A DNA stretch of 44,140 nt. Origin: Bacteroidetes bacterium MED-G13 (GTDB taxonomy: Bacteria > Bacteroidota > Bacteroidia > Flavobacteriales > Flavobacteriaceae). Shown here piece after piece: positions 41,582-44,140 of this stretch. The notes below the pieces were generated by a model. The model ran no database searches. It saw only the letters and a list, made by a program, of their open reading frames with translations, and was not told where the DNA came from. Position numbers and translations under genes: made by a program. The stretch spans positions 1 through 44,140 of the forward strand of contig NTKO01000006.1 of NCBI GenBank assembly GCA_002457735.1, written 5' to 3'. Position 1 is the first letter of the stretch. Each line of letters begins with the position of its first letter.

Positions 41582-43238
41582 TAGAAAAGTTTTATTATCA
41601 GCATTTGTTTGCTTACTAACACTTTCCTGTGTTACTGAAAAAAAAATAGAAAAGCCGTTGAATGTTGTTTGGATTAGTTGTGAGGACATGGGCCCAATAT
41701 TAGGTGCATACGGAAATACAATAATCAAGACTCCCAATTTGGATAGACTAGCAAGCGAGGGGGTCCTTTATAAAAATGCGTATTCAACTGTTGGTGTTTG
41801 CGCGCCAAGCAGGTTCTCTATAATTACAGGAATGTATTCTGCTAGGCTTGGTGCTCACAACATGAGAACAGGAGATTATCATAACTTTAAAACACCCGAA
41901 GAGGTTTCTTATAAACAAGATATTGGAGTGATTGACAAAGCTGGCGTGAATATACCACAGTATGAAGTGGTTCCTCCCAAACATGTGAAGCCGTTTACAG
42001 AAATTTTAAGAGGTAATGACTATTACTGCGCAAATAATTTTAAGTGTGATTATCAATTTAATTGCCCATTTACTGCCTGGGACGAGGTTTCTTCGACTGT
42101 TAGCTTTAGGGATGTCCCCAAAGACAGACCTTTCTTTTATGTGTGGAATTCACTGTTAACACATGAGTCTAGAATTTGGCAAAGAAGTGATGAGGCATTA
42201 ACAGTGGCACCTCAAGATGTCATTATTCCAGATTATTTTGCTGATATCCCTGAGGTTCGTATAGATATAGCTAGAAAGTATTCTAATATTGAAGCAATGG
42301 ATAAAAAAGTTGGAGATCTGTTAAAACAATTAGAAGAGGATGGCTTATTAGAAACTACAATAATTATGTTTTGGAGTGATCACGGAGGTAACCTGCTTCG
42401 TCAAAAGAGGGCGGTTGGAAATAGCGGGTTAAATGTTCCTTTGATTGTAAGATATCCCGATAAGAAAATGGCTGGTAAAGTTGAAAATAGAATTGTTTCA
42501 TTAATGGATTTAGCACCTACTGTATTATCTCTTTTAAATATCGAACCTCCTGCACATTATGATGGAAAGGCATTTGCCGGCCCGTTTGAAGATCAGCCTA
42601 GAAAATATGCTTTTGGCACTGCGGATAGGTTTGATGAGAGCACAGATATGCAAAGATCTGTGCTAGATGGTAGATTTGTATATATTAAGAACTTTATGCC
42701 TGAGCTCCCCTTAATTTATAGAAATAAATATCGTGAAAGAATACCAATGAATTCAAAATTAATTCAAATGGATAGTCAAGGAGAATTACAGGGGGATGCG
42801 TCCTACATCTTCATGAAAACCAAAGAAGTGGAAGAATTATATGATTTACAAGTAGACCCTTACGAAGTTAAAAATGTAGTGACGAACCCAGAATATGCGG
42901 ACAAGTTGGTTGAGTTAAGAAATGCTCTTTCTGCATGGCAAGATGAAATTAATGATAAGGGATTTTTACCTGAAAATGAAATTGTAAAGTCCTTTTGGCC
43001 TGAAATGAAACAACCGGTCACAGAGGATGTCGTATTTTCATTGAACAGCGACGGGTTGATAAGTTTAAGCACAACCACTCCAGGCGCATCCATTGGATAT
43101 CAATTGGATGGAAATATTGGAAGTAACAGCTGGGAGTTTTACCACAAGCCGTTAAGGATTAATGAAGATCAACAAATTGCTGCGAGAGCGATAAGAATAG
43201 GCTTCAAAGCTTCTAACATAACTCTAAATCAAAATTGA
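41562..43238 (+). CDS. Type I sulfatase (CAPSR motif), lipoprotein with C-terminal add-on domain
   Basis: The 558-residue protein has a lipoprotein signal with Cys23 (LLTLSC), the start VVWISCEDMGPILGAYGN, the formylglycine site Cys80 in GVCAPSRFSIITG, and later FWSDHGG and NVPLIVRYP. After the sulfatase fold, about 65 residues (STTTPGASIGYQLDG to KASNITLNQN) look like the small chitobiase C-terminal/Fn3-type domain seen at the end of some sulfatases. It starts within the previous sulfatase (20-base overlap) and its stop overlaps the next start by one base. Being a lipoprotein, it sits on a membrane, in contrast to the first sulfatase. Confidence 0.92.
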   Translation: MLHYITNRKVLLSAFVCLLTLSCVTEKKIEKPLNVVWISCEDMGPILGAYGNTIIKTPNLDRLASEGVLYKNAYSTVGVCAPSRFSIITGMYSARLGAHNMRTGDYHNFKTPEEVSYKQDIGVIDKAGVNIPQYEVVPPKHVKPFTEILRGNDYYCANNFKCDYQFNCPFTAWDEVSSTVSFRDVPKDRPFFYVWNSLLTHESRIWQRSDEALTVAPQDVIIPDYFADIPEVRIDIARKYSNIEAMDKKVGDLLKQLEEDGLLETTIIMFWSDHGGNLLRQKRAVGNSGLNVPLIVRYPDKKMAGKVENRIVSLMDLAPTVLSLLNIEPPAHYDGKAFAGPFEDQPRKYAFGTADRFDESTDMQRSVLDGRFVYIKNFMPELPLIYRNKYRERIPMNSKLIQMDSQGELQGDASYIFMKTKEVEELYDLQVDPYEVKNVVTNPEYADKLVELRNALSAWQDEINDKGFLPENEIVKSFWPEMKQPVTEDVVFSLNSDGLISLSTTTPGASIGYQLDGNIGSNSWEFYHKPLRINEDQQIAARAIRIGFKASNITLNQN

Positions 43239-44140
43239 TGAAAACACAACAATTGATTCTAATATTATTTTTTGGGTTAGCCCTTTTTACCGGCTGTCAA
43301 AATGAAGAAACAAAACATAATATATTATTTATTTCTATTGATGACTTAAAGCCTAGTATTAATTCTTACGGGGATGCAAAAATGATTACACCAAATATTG
43401 ATAAACTTGCTTCTGAGGGCGTACAATTTAATAATGCTTTTACCAACATTGCAGTTTGTGGAGCGAGTCGTGCTAGTTTAATGACAGGAATTCGCCCTAG
43501 CGAAAAAAGGTTTAATGATTTTTCCACTCGCGCTGCTAAAGATGTTCCGGATGCAATTTCATTGAATGAACTTTTTAAAAACAATGGATATGAAACAATT
43601 TCCTATGGAAAGATTTATCATCACAATGATGATTTTGCTGAGCATTGGACAGAGATTGGTGAAAGAGCGGAGCAAGCTGATTTTCAAGATCCAAAGGCTA
43701 TAGAGATGAGGGATAATGCGGAGCGGGGTGAGTATGGTAAAAAAAATCCTATCATAGAGTACCCAGAGGTCAGCGACTATGCTTATCACGATGGTAAAAT
43801 CACTGTAAAGGCTATTAAAAAATTAAAGGACTTGAAAGAAAATAATAAACCTTTCTTTCTTGCAATTGGATATGTTTCCCCACATCTACCGTTTATACAA
43901 CCAAAGAAATATTGGGATATGTATGAGCATGAAAAAATTGAGTTAGCCGACAACCCCTTTCAGCCAAAAAATTCACCTGATATTGCAATTGAGGCGCAAC
44001 ACAATTCGGCTGAGCTTAGAAAAAATTATTTAAATATTCCTGCCGATGGTCTACTTGGAGATGATTTATCAAGAGATCTAATTCATGGTTATTTTGCAAG
44101 TGTTTCTTACATGGATGTATTAATAGGAGAATTAGTAGAT
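43238..44140 (+). CDS. Type I sulfatase (CGASR motif), lipoprotein, 3' end beyond window
   Basis: The frame runs 301 codons from ATG 43238 to the window edge without a stop. It has a lipoprotein signal with Cys20 (FGLALFTGC) followed by QNEE, then NILFISIDDLKPSINSYGD, TPNIDKLASEG and the formylglycine site Cys74 in AVCGASRASLMTG. The C-x-A-S-R form instead of C-x-P-S-R, with SYGKIYHH and GYVSPHLPFIQPKKYW, is typical of iduronate-2-sulfatase-like members, so it should act on another sulfate position than its two neighbours. It overlaps the preceding stop by one base. Confidence 0.9.
   Translation, partial: MKTQQLILILFFGLALFTGCQNEETKHNILFISIDDLKPSINSYGDAKMITPNIDKLASEGVQFNNAFTNIAVCGASRASLMTGIRPSEKRFNDFSTRAAKDVPDAISLNELFKNNGYETISYGKIYHHNDDFAEHWTEIGERAEQADFQDPKAIEMRDNAERGEYGKKNPIIEYPEVSDYAYHDGKITVKAIKKLKDLKENNKPFFLAIGYVSPHLPFIQPKKYWDMYEHEKIELADNPFQPKNSPDIAIEAQHNSAELRKNYLNIPADGLLGDDLSRDLIHGYFASVSYMDVLIGELVD

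Overview
The window looks like a chromosome segment of a marine member of the Flavobacteriia (Bacteroidota). This rests on the AT-rich sequence, promoter -7 elements of the form TAnnTTTG with no clear Shine-Dalgarno sites, flavobacterial gene neighbourhoods (rbfA-FtsX permease, ribE/pdxA/DUF177/rpmF/accBC, tdk-alr, rsmI), a SusC/SusD pair, and a type IX secretion C-terminal signal. Species cannot be read from the sequence alone. Genes are packed tightly: many tandem genes overlap by 1-4 bases, three convergent pairs share a palindromic stop (TTAA or CTAG), and several starts are GTG or TTG.

Layout. Positions 1-3310 hold the lepA start (cut by the edge), dusB, an FtsX-type permease with rbfA, methylmalonyl-CoA epimerase, a CAU-anticodon tRNA and a terminator. 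Positions 3359-9337 hold an M3 peptidase lipoprotein, a HupE/UreJ protein, a YceI protein, a DoxX-like protein and an M1 aminopeptidase. Positions 9412-16089 (minus strand) hold a 1078-residue BNR/sortilin-type repeat protein, then a likely operon ribE - DUF2911 - membrane-anchored amidohydrolase - DUF6588 barrel-like protein. Positions 16142-21675 hold pdxA, DUF177, rpmF, a minus-strand lipoprotein where fabH would be expected, a 324-base gene-free stretch of 10-bp-phased A/T tracts, accB, accC and a lysine-dehydrogenase-like gene. Positions 21672-26600 hold alr and tdk (minus), then rsmI, an OsmC-like protein, a stand-alone PD-(D/E)XK nuclease and an MFS transporter. A broken remnant of an adhesin-head-like gene (26611-26823) runs into a TonB-dependent receptor and a small secreted protein. 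Positions 29184-32274 (minus) hold GNAT - MATE - queD - lpxH, followed by a UPF0316 protein and a tiny membrane protein.

The last 11 kb (33250-44140) is a polysaccharide utilization locus: SusC, SusD, a hairpin, a GH30-type glycoside hydrolase with an N-terminal carbohydrate-binding-like domain and a type IX secretion tail, and three sulfatases in a row, the last cut by the window edge. Together these suggest capture and breakdown of a sulfated, probably algal, polysaccharide at the cell surface. The hydrolase appears to start at an ATT codon, so simple gene finding misses about 156 N-terminal residues.

The most unusual signals are the phased A-tract region upstream of accB (with the apparent loss of fabH), the ATT start of the GH30 gene, the sulfatase-rich locus itself, the adhesin-like pseudogene, and the shared palindromic stop codons between convergent genes.
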